NCBI RefSeq assembly: GCF_000327505.1
Contig: NC_019942.1
Span: 124,001 to 188,000, forward strand
Direction: 5' to 3'
Source: Aciduliprofundum sp. MAR08-339
Lineage (GTDB): Archaea > Thermoplasmatota > Thermoplasmata > Thermoplasmatales > Aciduliprofundaceae
DNA: 64,000 nucleotides
Shown here: positions 40,983-50,120 of the stretch, piece after piece
Position numbering within the stretch: position 1 is the first letter of the stretch
Layout: each line of letters starts with the position of its first letter
The notes under the pieces: model-generated
Database searches by the model: none
Seen by the model: the letters and a program-made list of their open reading frames with translations, nothing else
What the model was told of the DNA's origin: nothing
Program-made: the position numbers and the translations under genes

Positions 40983-41614
40983 TCTTCACCACCTCTACCA
41001 TGTCTTGCTTTTTCAAGATCTATTAACTCATCTAATGTGAGTGTCGTTTCTTTACGCTCTTTCTCGGCCCTGTACTTCTTTAGTTCTTCGATAAGACTCT
41101 CTGCTACACGTTGCCACATTATTTCCTGATTTACCTCTAGATTCTTTGTCTGATACACAACATAAGATCCTTGTGGCGTTCTAGATACCTCTGCTATTAC
41201 AGTCCACCTTAATCCCCTATTAACTACTTTCTTTTTACTCATTAGATATGTTAATCCATTCACAAGCTTGAAATAGCGTAATCCTCCCTCTTCCCAAGTT
41301 CTTACATACAATTTCCGTTCCTTTGTGCTTGGTATCTCAATCACTGGTACTGTGAGCCATCCAACCCAAGCATCGATAAATACGAAGATCAAAAACCACC
41401 ACATCTGAAAATTAATAGGAGTATGAAGAAATTGGAGTATGAGTAACCATAACTCAAAGTATAAAGCTGAAATTTGCTCTGGCCATAGTAAAACTAGCCA
41501 AGATGTTGTTATTAGCAGAGCTATTAAGAAAATGTAGTACCACCAAGAGGTCTTGATTAGCTTTTTCGGTTTTTCTTTGGGTTTTGGCTTGAAAAACCGT
41601 GAAATTCTGCCCAT
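40979..41614 (-). CDS. Membrane protein, 211 aa, copy 1
   Basis: Basic N-terminus (SRFFKPKPKEKPKKL), two to three Trp-rich transmembrane helices (about 24-90), then a cytoplasmic beta-plus-helix domain ending in a charged segment. 4-bp overlap with the next gene. Confidence 0.6.
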   Translation of the reverse strand: MGRISRFFKPKPKEKPKKLIKTSWWYYIFLIALLITTSWLVLLWPEQISALYFELWLLILQFLHTPINFQMWWFLIFVFIDAWVGWLTVPVIEIPSTKERKLYVRTWEEGGLRYFKLVNGLTYLMSKKKVVNRGLRWTVIAEVSRTPQGSYVVYQTKNLEVNQEIMWQRVAESLIEELKKYRAEKERKETTLTLDELIDLEKARHGRGGEE

Positions 41615-41617
41615 TGC

Positions 41618-41965
41618 TCACCACCCCATGAAAAGCTTTGATATTGCCGCACCAATAATCGCCACTATTAGAATCATTATAATTGCTATCTTGCGTTTTT
41701 TGTTCTCTCCAAAGAATGATGTCTTCACTTCTGTTGATTTTGCGGGTATATATCCGACCTTTTTGGCAAATTCATCAAGCTTCTCTGACATTTCCCTTAA
41801 CTCTTCAGTACTGATTCCTTTTGTCTTCGCCCCTGGAAAATATTTCCAGATCTTCTTAATATACTTCGCCCTCTTCCTCTCATCTTCTTCCTTTCTCTTC
41901 TCTTTCTCCTCTATTGCCCGCAGAACTGCATTAACTATCTTCTCAATCTCTACATCTTCAGCCAT
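41618..41965 (-). CDS. Coiled-coil protein with C-terminal membrane helix, 115 aa, copy 1
   Basis: Lys/Glu-rich helical N-terminus (NAVLRAIEEKEKRKEEDERK), a middle helical segment with a conserved-looking ELREMSEKLDEFAKKVGYIP, and a single helix near the C-terminus (about 93-109). Probably tail-anchored. Confidence 0.6.
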   Translation of the reverse strand: MAEDVEIEKIVNAVLRAIEEKEKRKEEDERKRAKYIKKIWKYFPGAKTKGISTEELREMSEKLDEFAKKVGYIPAKSTEVKTSFFGENKKRKIAIIMILIVAIIGAAISKLFMGW

Positions 41966-41971
41966 GACTTA

Positions 41972-42133
41972 TCACCTCCTTAATATCTCCTCTAAAATCG
42001 TACCGATCTCTACCTTCAAATCTTCAAAAAATTGTGAAAACTTTATTCTTGAGGGTAAATAGTGCCTTACTGAAAACTTCCTAACTTCCTTGCCACTCTG
42101 AACCTTCACCAGTATCTTGATCTCATCTCCCAC
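41972..42133 (-). CDS. Small hypothetical protein, 53 aa, copy 1
   Basis: GTG start 2 bp after the preceding stop. Peptide IKILVKVQSGKEVRKFSVRH then a helical end. Strong Shine-Dalgarno sites lie on both sides (AAGGAGGTGAT precedes the next gene). No known family. Confidence 0.55.
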   Translation of the reverse strand: MGDEIKILVKVQSGKEVRKFSVRHYLPSRIKFSQFFEDLKVEIGTILEEILRR

Positions 42134-42135
42134 GA

Positions 42136-42273
42136 CTAATCACCTTCTCCATGCTCACTATGTATCTTCCTTATCTCTTCCAGCAAGGCATCTATTGCCT
42201 CCTCTAACGTCGCCCTGCGTAAAACCTTGCCATCCCTGATGTAATACTCTCCGTTTATCTCTAAAACTTTCAT
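42136..42273 (-). CDS. Small hypothetical protein, 45 aa, copy 1
   Basis: ATG 42273 overlaps the basic-protein stop (ATGA). Short beta hairpin then an amphipathic helix (LEINGEYYIRDGKVLRRAT, LEEAIDALLEEIRKI). Unknown function. Confidence 0.55.
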   Translation of the reverse strand: MKVLEINGEYYIRDGKVLRRATLEEAIDALLEEIRKIHSEHGEGD

Positions 42274-42557
42274 AGCTCCATCTCCTTGTACGCCTGCGTG
42301 TAAATATCTGCCTCTTCCCGAAGCTGTTTCCTTTCTCTCCTGCTTAGATCCTTCCGCTTTGATGCTGCTCTCGCTCTGTTTGCCGCCAGCACCGTTGCCT
42401 GCTTGATCGTCCTCTTCTCTTTTCTCGTCTTTGCCCTCCTGAACATTCTTCTTAAAATGCTCACTGATCTCCTTGCTTTGCTTGGGCTCTCAAGACTTAT
42501 TATTTCTGCAAGCTTCTTGTGCTTCGCAGGCTTGTAAAATAAACCCTTTCTACTCAT
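42270..42557 (-). CDS. Small highly basic protein, 95 aa, copy 1
   Basis: Start at ATG 42557 behind GGAGGT. Dense in Arg and Lys (KARRSVSILRRMFRRAKTRK; RARAASKRKDLSRRERKQL), helical, and probably DNA-binding. A candidate for a virion nucleoprotein, since archaeal spindle-shaped viruses package a small basic protein. Its gene lies among the surface-protein genes. Confidence 0.65.
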   Translation of the reverse strand: MSRKGLFYKPAKHKKLAEIISLESPSKARRSVSILRRMFRRAKTRKEKRTIKQATVLAANRARAASKRKDLSRRERKQLREEADIYTQAYKEMEL

Positions 42558-43857
42558 GTCTACCACCTCCTGATATTACCATCAAAAATACCAAAACACC
42601 CGCGGCTATGATATAGTATTTATAATGCTCCCAGGTGTTTGAAATCGTTTCAAATCCTGCACCACCAAAATTGTACGGTACCCAATTTGCAGGCCTGTCA
42701 GTGCTGATGAAGTATGCATATATTACATTATCACTCTCATAATAGCCTCCCCACATCACTATCGTGTTTCCATTTGCACTCTGGAATGCAACAATTTTCA
42801 TGGGCACTGGTGTAGATCTTATTGATTTATACTGGGAATCATAGAGATCGTATGCATGACTCATATCATTTCTGTAGTTTCCAACAAGTTTGTTTTCCTC
42901 ATCGAAAATATATACCTCGTTATTGTTTCCAACAACATACGTATAGTTTCCAAAGTGTTTTACAGCATTGAACTGCTCTGTGTCGTTGTACTGCAGGTAA
43001 AATATATCTGCACTCAAATCAGACGTTAAAATCTCCAGGAAAGCTTTTATAATGCCATTCGTGCCTATACTGTGCCCAACCAGATATGCCTTTCCAGCAC
43101 TGAAATCCATCCCAATAAAATGCATTCCATATGTCGTACCTGTGAAACTTTTTATTTTACTGAAATTTTCATCGTACATATCGATGCTCTTTCCTGCGAG
43201 ATTGATGTAATATGTTGAGTTGTAAAATGCAATGCCGTTTATTCTCTCTGTGAAATTCAATTTTTGTATGAATGCACCAGTCTGCATGTTTACTTCGTAC
43301 ACATAACTCTCAACCTGTGACTCTAAATCTTCATTATAACCCGAGATTGCAACCACGAGATTGTTTCCAAATACAACATGCATTGCATCAATTGCCGTTT
43401 GATAGCCACCTCCATACAGCTCTTTTGAAAGTGTTACAGTTTTTATGATGCCAAAATTCCTGTTTGTCTGCCAGATTGTGAAATTGTATATGTCAAAATT
43501 CCCATCTGCTGGTAGCGGGCAGGTTATTACCGGATTATTTCCACCTCCCGAGTTAATGTGTGTTTTCACCTGATATCCCGCTATGTAAAAGCTACCATTT
43601 TTATAAGTGAAATCAACACCTATGTAGTTTAGCCCTATGTCAAATTTGCGCTTGAACTCATGTGTTGTTGTATTGTACTCGTATATCGATGTGTCAAAAA
43701 GAATGTAGATGCTGTTTCCAACTGTTACAACTTCTGAAAATCTGCCCTCATCTGTGTGCACAATCGCATAGGTATCTGTGTTTGCACCGTATGCTGGTGC
43801 ACCAGCGGGTATTGCTATAATCATCAGAATAAACAATGTAAATGCTGCTCTCTTCAT
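42550..43857 (-). CDS. Large secreted protein with C-terminal anchor, 435 aa, copy 1
   Basis: Signal peptide (about 1-25), then many short beta strands spaced like propeller blades (FSEVVTVGNSIYILFDTSIY; YTYVVGNNNEVYIFDEENK), then a membrane helix (about 411-428) and Gly-Gly-Gly-Arg-His-Glu end. Several Asn-x-Ser/Thr sites. Probably a virion adhesin or other surface protein. Overlaps both neighbours by 4-8 bp. Confidence 0.65.
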   Translation of the reverse strand: MKRAAFTLFILMIIAIPAGAPAYGANTDTYAIVHTDEGRFSEVVTVGNSIYILFDTSIYEYNTTTHEFKRKFDIGLNYIGVDFTYKNGSFYIAGYQVKTHINSGGGNNPVITCPLPADGNFDIYNFTIWQTNRNFGIIKTVTLSKELYGGGYQTAIDAMHVVFGNNLVVAISGYNEDLESQVESYVYEVNMQTGAFIQKLNFTERINGIAFYNSTYYINLAGKSIDMYDENFSKIKSFTGTTYGMHFIGMDFSAGKAYLVGHSIGTNGIIKAFLEILTSDLSADIFYLQYNDTEQFNAVKHFGNYTYVVGNNNEVYIFDEENKLVGNYRNDMSHAYDLYDSQYKSIRSTPVPMKIVAFQSANGNTIVMWGGYYESDNVIYAYFISTDRPANWVPYNFGGAGFETISNTWEHYKYYIIAAGVLVFLMVISGGGRHE

Positions 43858-45374
43858 AGTATCCCCCCAGGAGGTTTGAAGGTGAAATAATTACTCAACT
43901 GTGCCTGGAGCCAGTCAAATCGTACAAATGATATCGCAACCAACACAAGCCCTATTATTCTGAATAGTGGACTGCGTGACGATAGTAAGAAGAGAAGTCC
44001 TATGAGTAAGAGTATTAGATGTGTCGTGTCTTCCCATGGCCACATGAACCACGGGGCGTAGATGGTATATCCTCCACCAGAGGCTTTATCAACGAAATAC
44101 TGAACTCTCGTTATGTTCCAGTTGCCATCCTTATCCTCTGATATTATGTTCAAATTTATGTTTCCATAATAATTGAGCTGTACTCCCCAGTCTGCAGATC
44201 CTCCATTCTTGATTACGAATGGCTTGAAATACGCAACTATAAGATTGGTTGCAGGATCTGGCATCTGATACATATTGTTTCCAAACCATGCTATTACCCA
44301 GACCTTGATCTGCGAAGAGTTGTCATCAAACGCCTTTATGTAAAAATGCACCTCAGCACCCTGTTTGAACAATCCGGTACGTGTTACGGTAACTCTTGGT
44401 GGATGTACATCGGGCTTGTTGTTATAAACTGTCCATGAGTATGAGCTTAACAATGAGTCTCCATATAATGATGTTATGATCCACACGTAAATTCCTGAAG
44501 AGTCATTTTGTGTGAAATTGTACCTGAATGTCTTTGTTACTCCGCTCCATTCTCCAAAATCCTTTATGAGTTTTCCTTCACTGTTTGTAACTTTGCCTTT
44601 TTCTACCTCAATTGGAGGAGTTGTGCCTCCATACCACAATGAAACATCCCATTTGCCCTCACTAAGAGATATTTCTATTGAAGTGTAAGGTTGCTCTCCC
44701 TCTTTCCATACAGCTGCATCATGCACATTCTTTACACTTGCAACTCCTGATGTGAAGTAACCGTATATCGTTGCAACTTTTTTGTATCCACTAGATGTAA
44801 CATAGACATAAACATCAATTCCAAATATGCCTGGATAAAACTCAGATGACGATGTTAAAAAACTTGTATTGGAATAATAACCCTGTGCATTCTCAGCAGA
44901 TCCAGCAGGGGCTGGGGATAGCTGTGACCATCCTGCCGTGATGTTGTAATAATGCACTGTTTTGTTTTCATCTTTCCATAGATCACCAACCCAACTTTTT
45001 TCTTGATAGAATATAAATCTTGCATTATGACCGATATCCACCTGATTAGCATACACGTGACCATAATTGAGAAAGAAACTTACACCTACACGCTGATTGT
45101 TGTATCCCGCCCAGATTGAGGCAAGGAAATGATACGGCTCATTGACAACCCCACTTTCATATGCATCATTATCTATGAATGTGATGAAGTCCTCTATGTA
45201 ATCCGTGCCAGCAATATATTTGTAACACGGCTTATAGATGTTATATGTTCCTGGAGTTGGACCCGTGGTTCCGCCGCCATCGATCATTGCATCTGCATTG
45301 AAAGAAAAAAGAGGAAGTAGGGAGGTAAGTGTGAGCAGCGAGATTATTGCCAGAATTTTCAGAGCCTTTGCCAT
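43854..45374 (-). CDS. Large secreted protein with C-terminal membrane helices, 506 aa, copy 1
   Basis: Signal peptide (about 1-28), about 400 residues of Tyr/Ser/Asn-rich beta sequence including an Ig-like segment (PPRVTVTRTGLFKQGAEVHF), then two helices (about 450-490). No catalytic motif noted. Its start overlaps the end of the 98-aa gene by 16 bp. Confidence 0.65.
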   Translation of the reverse strand: MAKALKILAIISLLTLTSLLPLFSFNADAMIDGGGTTGPTPGTYNIYKPCYKYIAGTDYIEDFITFIDNDAYESGVVNEPYHFLASIWAGYNNQRVGVSFFLNYGHVYANQVDIGHNARFIFYQEKSWVGDLWKDENKTVHYYNITAGWSQLSPAPAGSAENAQGYYSNTSFLTSSSEFYPGIFGIDVYVYVTSSGYKKVATIYGYFTSGVASVKNVHDAAVWKEGEQPYTSIEISLSEGKWDVSLWYGGTTPPIEVEKGKVTNSEGKLIKDFGEWSGVTKTFRYNFTQNDSSGIYVWIITSLYGDSLLSSYSWTVYNNKPDVHPPRVTVTRTGLFKQGAEVHFYIKAFDDNSSQIKVWVIAWFGNNMYQMPDPATNLIVAYFKPFVIKNGGSADWGVQLNYYGNINLNIISEDKDGNWNITRVQYFVDKASGGGYTIYAPWFMWPWEDTTHLILLLIGLLFLLSSRSPLFRIIGLVLVAISFVRFDWLQAQLSNYFTFKPPGGIL

Positions 45375-45655
45375 TTTTCGTTCCCTCCTTTTCGGTTCGT
45401 TTTCTTTCTTGTCTTCTTTTTCCGTTCCACAAGCTTGGGCTCTTTTCCTTCTTTCCAGAGTAATGCAAACCCAACTGCTATTATGAATAACGCAAAGAGA
45501 TTCGCCGCTATCGCACCTTTAACCCAGTCGCCATTGAACACGTTTACAACCCAGAAATGCAGATAAATGTCCGTTCCAAATGGAAGAATGTAAACTCCAA
45601 ATCCGAAGAGTATGAATCCAGCAAACGTTAAAATTGCACCTGCTGCCTTGCCCAT
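45359..45655 (-). CDS. Small two-helix membrane protein with basic tail, 98 aa, copy 1
   Basis: Helices about 5-25 and 48-68, then a strongly basic tail (ERKKKTRKKTNRKGG). Follows the 83-aa gene with no gap (TAAATG). Two-helix proteins of this size are the main virion proteins of archaeal spindle-shaped viruses; the match is by architecture only. Confidence 0.65.
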   Translation of the reverse strand: MGKAAGAILTFAGFILFGFGVYILPFGTDIYLHFWVVNVFNGDWVKGAIAANLFALFIIAVGFALLWKEGKEPKLVERKKKTRKKTNRKGGNEKWQRL

Positions 45656-45907
45656 TTATCCACCTCCTTCAAGATAACGTGCCATTCCTTTCAGCACCTG
45701 GGCAAATCCAGATTTAACGTCCACGCCAAAACCTTGCAGGGCAAAAATTGCAAGTAACACTATTATTATCCAGCCCCAAAACGGTATCGCTGCGAGAAAC
45801 GGCACAAATCTCACAACGAGAAGCTTCATTATCACTGAAACCACGAAGGCTATGAAAAATGCGATCGCAATAAAAATGGTAAAGGCTATGAAGTCCAAAG
45901 TAACCAC
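45656..45907 (-). CDS. Small two-helix membrane protein, 83 aa, copy 1
   Basis: GTG start. Two long hydrophobic helices (about 8-30 and 36-60) with a short turn, then a polar end. Architecture like the major coat protein of spindle-shaped archaeal viruses. Preceded by a 27-codon membrane peptide that overlaps its start. Confidence 0.65.
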   Translation of the reverse strand: MVTLDFIAFTIFIAIAFFIAFVVSVIMKLLVVRFVPFLAAIPFWGWIIIVLLAIFALQGFGVDVKSGFAQVLKGMARYLEGGG

Positions 45908-45969
45908 CCCGATATGCCACCCAGAACGGCGGTCGTTAGAAGCAAGAAAGAATAAAGAACGGAAAGCAT
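45886..45969 (-). CDS. Tiny membrane peptide, 27 aa, copy 1
   Basis: MLSVLYSFLLLTTAVLGG and one further hydrophobic stretch: a single membrane helix. It begins 1 bp after the stop of the LamG protein, with GGAGGCGGTGA in front, and overlaps the 83-aa start. Could be a real peptide or a translation-coupling device. Confidence 0.4.
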   Translation of the reverse strand: MLSVLYSFLLLTTAVLGGISGWLLWTS

Positions 45970-45970
45970 T

Positions 45971-47845
45971 TCACCGCCTCCGCCCGACAAGCAGTAGTAC
46001 GACTACAGCGGCAGCCAGGAGCATCCAGACACGCACAGCATAGCCACCGATTGTTATCTTCGTGTTCAGAATGTTCCAGATTGCGCTTGCATTTCCAGTT
46101 GGCATGCCTGCTCCACCTGTGCCGTTCGTTGTACCGTTATTTCCACCCGTACCGTTGTCTCCTCCGCCACCACTGTTATTGCTACTGCTGTTGGATATCA
46201 CGTTGCTCGTATCTGGTGCGGTAAACGCTGTCGAAGTGTATGCAATATGCCATGTTCCGTCGCTGTTCATGTATGAATATATTATGTTCACCGTGTTGTC
46301 ATATATCCAGAATGTTGATTTATAAATGCCTGCTGTAGATAATGTGTTGGAATTTGTCTGAACGGGAGTAGAATAGCCAGTCCAGTTCAGGCCGTCATCG
46401 CTTTCGAGCCAGAAATTTGCGCGTGGAGTGCCGCCACTGGTGCCAACCTGGCAGAACGTGGCAAGCATGTAATATTTGTTCCCTGCCTTCCTGACTTCCA
46501 GATGCCAGAACTGATATGTCGTGTTGTCGTAAGTCACTGTTACAGGTGCACTGGTGCCCACTTTTGTCCAGTGAATTCCATCTGTGGAGGTGTAATATGC
46601 AATTACCCGTTGGCCGTTTACATCTGATTGTCCCCACATTCTAAAAACGCCGTTATCGTATATTATCGATTGAGACAGGAGTGAATCAGTTGTCAGAACT
46701 AGTTGAGGCTGACTCCAGTGATGAGCGTCTTCACTTGTAATGAGGTAGATGTAAGTTCCATTGGAAGAAGAACCTCTAAAATACAGGTAAAACTGGCCGT
46801 TGGCGTATAGTAAATTAGGGTCTGAAAGATAGTTCATGTTCAATTCCGATGGTGTCACGAGCGGATTAGACACGCCGTCCTCTGTCCAGTGTACTAAGTC
46901 GTTTGAAAATGCTATGCTCGGATTCTCATACTGATTTTCTGTGTTGGGATATGGTGTGATTGCCATCACGTAGTGGTAACCGGCTGGGCTGTTGTCTGGG
47001 AAATACACCACGGAAGGATGTACGAACTGCGTTTGACCGGCAATCGTGGCTGATATTTCTGTTCCGGCACCGATAGTGAAGGGAGAACCAGATATCCAAG
47101 ATACTGATAATGCATTAGTAGTTTCTCCGCCGTTTCCTCCGCCGCTGGATTGCCCGCCTATTTGGTTCTGCACATCTGTAATTTCATCGCTGGTCAGTAC
47201 ACGATTATACGCCGCTATAAAAGAATAATCCACATCTGATTGGTCGTATGTTCCCGGTGAACAGCCGATATAGAAGGAATAGAGCCCGCTTGTCGCAATA
47301 GCGCTGAGATTATTTCTCTCATTGCCGTTCACGGATACGGAGAAGTAGGTGGAAGTTTGTTTTAGAACAATAAAGTATTCTGTATTCACGTTCACTGTTA
47401 TGTTTGTGTTGTAGCCGGTTGAACCATATCTTACATATAGATTGTTGTCAGTGTAAAAATAGACGGATATTATTATTCCAGATGAGTTTTTGATTTGGAG
47501 TGCTGAAATGGTGCTGCCAAGGGATGATGGAAGAGTCGGTATGGAAACATCAAGTATTATTGTGTAATCGGTGGAAAGCGTAGCATTTGTTACCACACGT
47601 TGACCAGTATCGAAATGAATGCTATTATTGTTCCATGTGGGCGTTCCCTCAATTTGCCCGTTGTTTCCGTTTCCACTTGCATCGATTATCTCGGTTCCAT
47701 TCTGCTGCGAACTGCCCTTGTAGAAGTCGTACTCGAAAAGTATATCGCTCTGCGTGATTGCTGCGTGTGCTCCGCCTGCACCGAAGATTGCAAACGCCGA
47801 GAACACAAAAAATGAGATGATGAGTAATGCTCCAATCTTGTTCAT
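45971..47845 (-). CDS. LamG plus propeller surface protein with C-terminal anchor, 624 aa, copy 1
   Basis: Signal peptide from ATG 47845 (MNKIGALLIISFFVFS). A LamG/concanavalin-like domain (about 25-225) is marked by DASGNGNNGQIEGTPTW. A five-blade GH43/sialidase-like propeller follows (about 245-545), with NDLVHWTEDG, LSDPNLLYANGQFYLYF and DGIHWTKVG. A Ser/Asn/Gly linker leads to a C-terminal membrane helix (VWMLLAAAVVVLLL) and Arg-Arg-Arg. LamG proteins occur in PAV1-like viruses. Likely glycan binding or cleaving at the host surface. Copy 2 is frameshifted near the end. Confidence 0.8.
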   Translation of the reverse strand: MNKIGALLIISFFVFSAFAIFGAGGAHAAITQSDILFEYDFYKGSSQQNGTEIIDASGNGNNGQIEGTPTWNNNSIHFDTGQRVVTNATLSTDYTIILDVSIPTLPSSLGSTISALQIKNSSGIIISVYFYTDNNLYVRYGSTGYNTNITVNVNTEYFIVLKQTSTYFSVSVNGNERNNLSAIATSGLYSFYIGCSPGTYDQSDVDYSFIAAYNRVLTSDEITDVQNQIGGQSSGGGNGGETTNALSVSWISGSPFTIGAGTEISATIAGQTQFVHPSVVYFPDNSPAGYHYVMAITPYPNTENQYENPSIAFSNDLVHWTEDGVSNPLVTPSELNMNYLSDPNLLYANGQFYLYFRGSSSNGTYIYLITSEDAHHWSQPQLVLTTDSLLSQSIIYDNGVFRMWGQSDVNGQRVIAYYTSTDGIHWTKVGTSAPVTVTYDNTTYQFWHLEVRKAGNKYYMLATFCQVGTSGGTPRANFWLESDDGLNWTGYSTPVQTNSNTLSTAGIYKSTFWIYDNTVNIIYSYMNSDGTWHIAYTSTAFTAPDTSNVISNSSSNNSGGGGDNGTGGNNGTTNGTGGAGMPTGNASAIWNILNTKITIGGYAVRVWMLLAAAVVVLLLVGRRR

Positions 47846-47855
47846 TGCCACCACC

Positions 47856-48593
47856 TCAGAGCCAGTGCTGCACAATGTACGCAAAGATCAGAAGCAAGAT
47901 TCCAAACGCTGCTGAGAATTTCGCAACATCCTCATGTGTCTTCTCCTTCGCAATGTAGATAACTGCACCAACTATCAGCATGAATATCCCAACACCCACA
48001 AGCAGCGTGTTCAGAGTCGCATTGTAGAGCGTGATGTTGTTCACATCCATGTTGAAATATGCATAACCCCAGGAGATCACAAAAAGCACGAATCCAAGCA
48101 AAACTGCGTACTTTGCCACATCATGGTGCTTTTTGGCACCGAAGAAATAGAGTGGAATACCTACAGCAAGCAAGAATAACGACGTGTACAGCAGATATGA
48201 GTTGAACTGCAAATACTGCTTTATGTCTACCGTTCCGCCTCCGCCTGATGTGCTCTCAATTGTGATGTATACCTCTTCACTCTTGTTCGTCTCGTTACCG
48301 TTTACAACCGCCGTGACATAATAGTAATATGTGTGCCCTACCGTAACATTCGTGTCTATGTATGTCGTGTTTGTTGTGTTCGCATAATAACTCTCATTCC
48401 CTGACGAGTTGCCCCTATATATCTTGTATAATGTTGCATTCGTTACCGGGTTCCATGATAGCGTTACGTTCCCGTTGCTGTATGTTGCTGTTAAGCCTTC
48501 TGGAGCCAAGGCATGCACTGCTGGAGAAAACATAAATGCTGCAATCACTAACGCAAGAGCAATAAAAATAAAGCTGAGTATGCTCTTACGCAT
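47856..48593 (-). CDS. Fibronectin type III membrane protein, 245 aa, copy 1
   Basis: Signal/anchor segment (MRKSILSFIFIALALVIAAF) from ATG 48593, an FN3 domain (about 30-118: APEGLTATYSNGNVTLSWNP, YKIYRGNSSG, GHTYYYYVTAV), then four to five membrane helices. Many Asn-x-Thr sites. First gene of the main structural-type operon, with its own TATA box. A longer frame from 48620 is also open. Confidence 0.72.
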   Translation of the reverse strand: MRKSILSFIFIALALVIAAFMFSPAVHALAPEGLTATYSNGNVTLSWNPVTNATLYKIYRGNSSGNESYYANTTNTTYIDTNVTVGHTYYYYVTAVVNGNETNKSEEVYITIESTSGGGGTVDIKQYLQFNSYLLYTSLFLLAVGIPLYFFGAKKHHDVAKYAVLLGFVLFVISWGYAYFNMDVNNITLYNATLNTLLVGVGIFMLIVGAVIYIAKEKTHEDVAKFSAAFGILLLIFAYIVQHWL

Positions 48594-48644
48594 CCCATCC
48601 CTTCTGACATGTGTTCGCATACAGCATGATTATTATGTTTCTCC

Positions 48645-48655
48645 TTTAAATAAAC
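48645..48655 (-). promoter_or_regulatory. TATA box of the structural-type operon, copy 1
   Basis: On the minus strand GTTTATTTAAA, predicting a start near 48620 for transcription of the FN3, LamG and downstream genes. Confidence 0.5.
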
Positions 48656-48684
48656 TTGAAAGTTGAAGGAAACAAGCAGAGCCT

Positions 48685-48939
48685 TTAAAATACTATGAGA
48701 ATTTGCAATCTCGATTTTTGACCCCCTCCTCTGCTCTTGTTGGCCCTTGGATAGTCATAGCTCACTATGCCTGAGATGATTAACTTCTCTCTCCTCGTCA
48801 GCGGCTCTCCTTTTAGAGCTTCTGCAATTTTGTAAATATCATCTAAACTTATCGTCTCCCGAAGGGTTATCGTTGCAGATAACCTCATCGCTTCCTCAAT
48901 GATTTTGCGTATCTGTCCGCGCTTGAGCTCTCTCACCAT
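48685..48939 (-). CDS. Small helical protein, 84 aa
   Basis: Basic and helical (MVRELKRGQIRKIIEEAMRL), possibly DNA-binding. Overlaps the 76-aa gene by 7 bp. Only copy 1 is in the window. Confidence 0.6.
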   Translation of the reverse strand: MVRELKRGQIRKIIEEAMRLSATITLRETISLDDIYKIAEALKGEPLTRREKLIISGIVSYDYPRANKSRGGGQKSRLQILIVF

Positions 48940-49163
48940 TCTGTGTACACCTCATACATTTTATCTTTCATAGCTCGAATGAATGCCTCAATATCTCCAT
49001 CCGCTTCCAGCCAGATAAAACGCTTGCCTAACTCTCTTAATGTGCCATACTGTAGAAATTTGACTCTTGTCTTCGTATCATATGCAATGTTTACAATGTC
49101 CTCAACCTTTAATTTGTATGACGCAACCGATACCTTCCCATTCCAGAATAAAAGAATCTTCAT
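48933..49163 (-). CDS. Hypothetical protein, 76 aa
   Basis: Alpha/beta small protein (MKILLFWNGKVSVASYKLKV; WLEADGDIEAFIRAMKDKM). 4-bp overlap with the regulator upstream. Confidence 0.6.
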   Translation of the reverse strand: MKILLFWNGKVSVASYKLKVEDIVNIAYDTKTRVKFLQYGTLRELGKRFIWLEADGDIEAFIRAMKDKMYEVYTEW

Positions 49164-50086
49164 GCGTATCCCTCCACCTCCTCTAAAATTTCTTCGCTCC
49201 TGGATTCCAGGTCCTGCGAAGATTTCTTAACATACTTCTCAGGGTGCAAAATCGCATCTACCACGCTCTTGCTTACCTCCATCGCTACTGTTTCAGCCAC
49301 TGCCTTTGAAATCTCTACCGCCAGCCCTGGAAATTGTTTTACCTCCTGCTCTATCTCCCTGATCTTCCTCGGCATCTCAAGGTATGTTATCACATCTTCC
49401 ACATCGTAAAAATGCAACGTGCCCGGCTCTGGCGTGCTGTCTATCGCTCCATGCTCTGTCACCACTACCTGCTTCTTTGATACTTCTTCAGCTACAGGAT
49501 CTCCCAGGATCTCCCATTTTGGTTTGCCTATCTGTACAGGATCCCCTAACTCATATCCTGCTGCTTCTTCCAGGAGACGCTTTACATTCAGCACCGTCTC
49601 AAGCGCCTTGTATGCCGCTCGCCATGGGTCCGGGTCCTCTACTCCAAATCTTATGATTATGTGCTTCGTCGTCTTCTCAACATTCACATTTCCAATCCAG
49701 GTGTATTTCCTCACCCATCCCTTTAACGCAACCTCATGATCATACCAGAAATCTGCATCCTTCTTTATCGCCATCTTGAACTGAACATTATGCACCCCTC
49801 GCACCCTCGGCATCTTCGCACCTGCCTCACCCCCTGTGATGCTTTTGTAAACTTCCTCCTTCCCCTTCTCTGTGAGCCTGTAATACTTAACATGCTTGAG
49901 CGTGAGAGATTGTTGAAATGCCGTTTTCTCTATGTCTAATTCTATTAATCCCATCTCTATCAATTTTTTTATCCTTTGCGAAATTGCACCTTTAGATAAT
50001 CCTACCTTAAATGCTATTTCTCCAGCATTCATACCTTGCTGGATCATTTTTAAAATCTCATAATTGGAAATTTTTTTACTGGGCAT
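49160..50086 (-). CDS. Winged-helix transcription regulator, 308 aa
   Basis: MarR-like winged helix at the N-terminus (NYEILKMIQQGMNAGEIAFKVGLSKGAISQRIKKL, in pieces), then a roughly 150-residue domain with HNVQFKMAIKKDADFWYDHE and a long helical C-terminus. Start at ATG 50086. Three copies of TCTAAACTT lie just upstream, so it probably controls itself and the virion-type genes. Confidence 0.75.
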   Translation of the reverse strand: MPSKKISNYEILKMIQQGMNAGEIAFKVGLSKGAISQRIKKLIEMGLIELDIEKTAFQQSLTLKHVKYYRLTEKGKEEVYKSITGGEAGAKMPRVRGVHNVQFKMAIKKDADFWYDHEVALKGWVRKYTWIGNVNVEKTTKHIIIRFGVEDPDPWRAAYKALETVLNVKRLLEEAAGYELGDPVQIGKPKWEILGDPVAEEVSKKQVVVTEHGAIDSTPEPGTLHFYDVEDVITYLEMPRKIREIEQEVKQFPGLAVEISKAVAETVAMEVSKSVVDAILHPEKYVKKSSQDLESRSEEILEEVEGYA

Positions 50087-50120
50087 CTTATGCAACACCC
50101 CCCATCAATGCCCATGCCCC

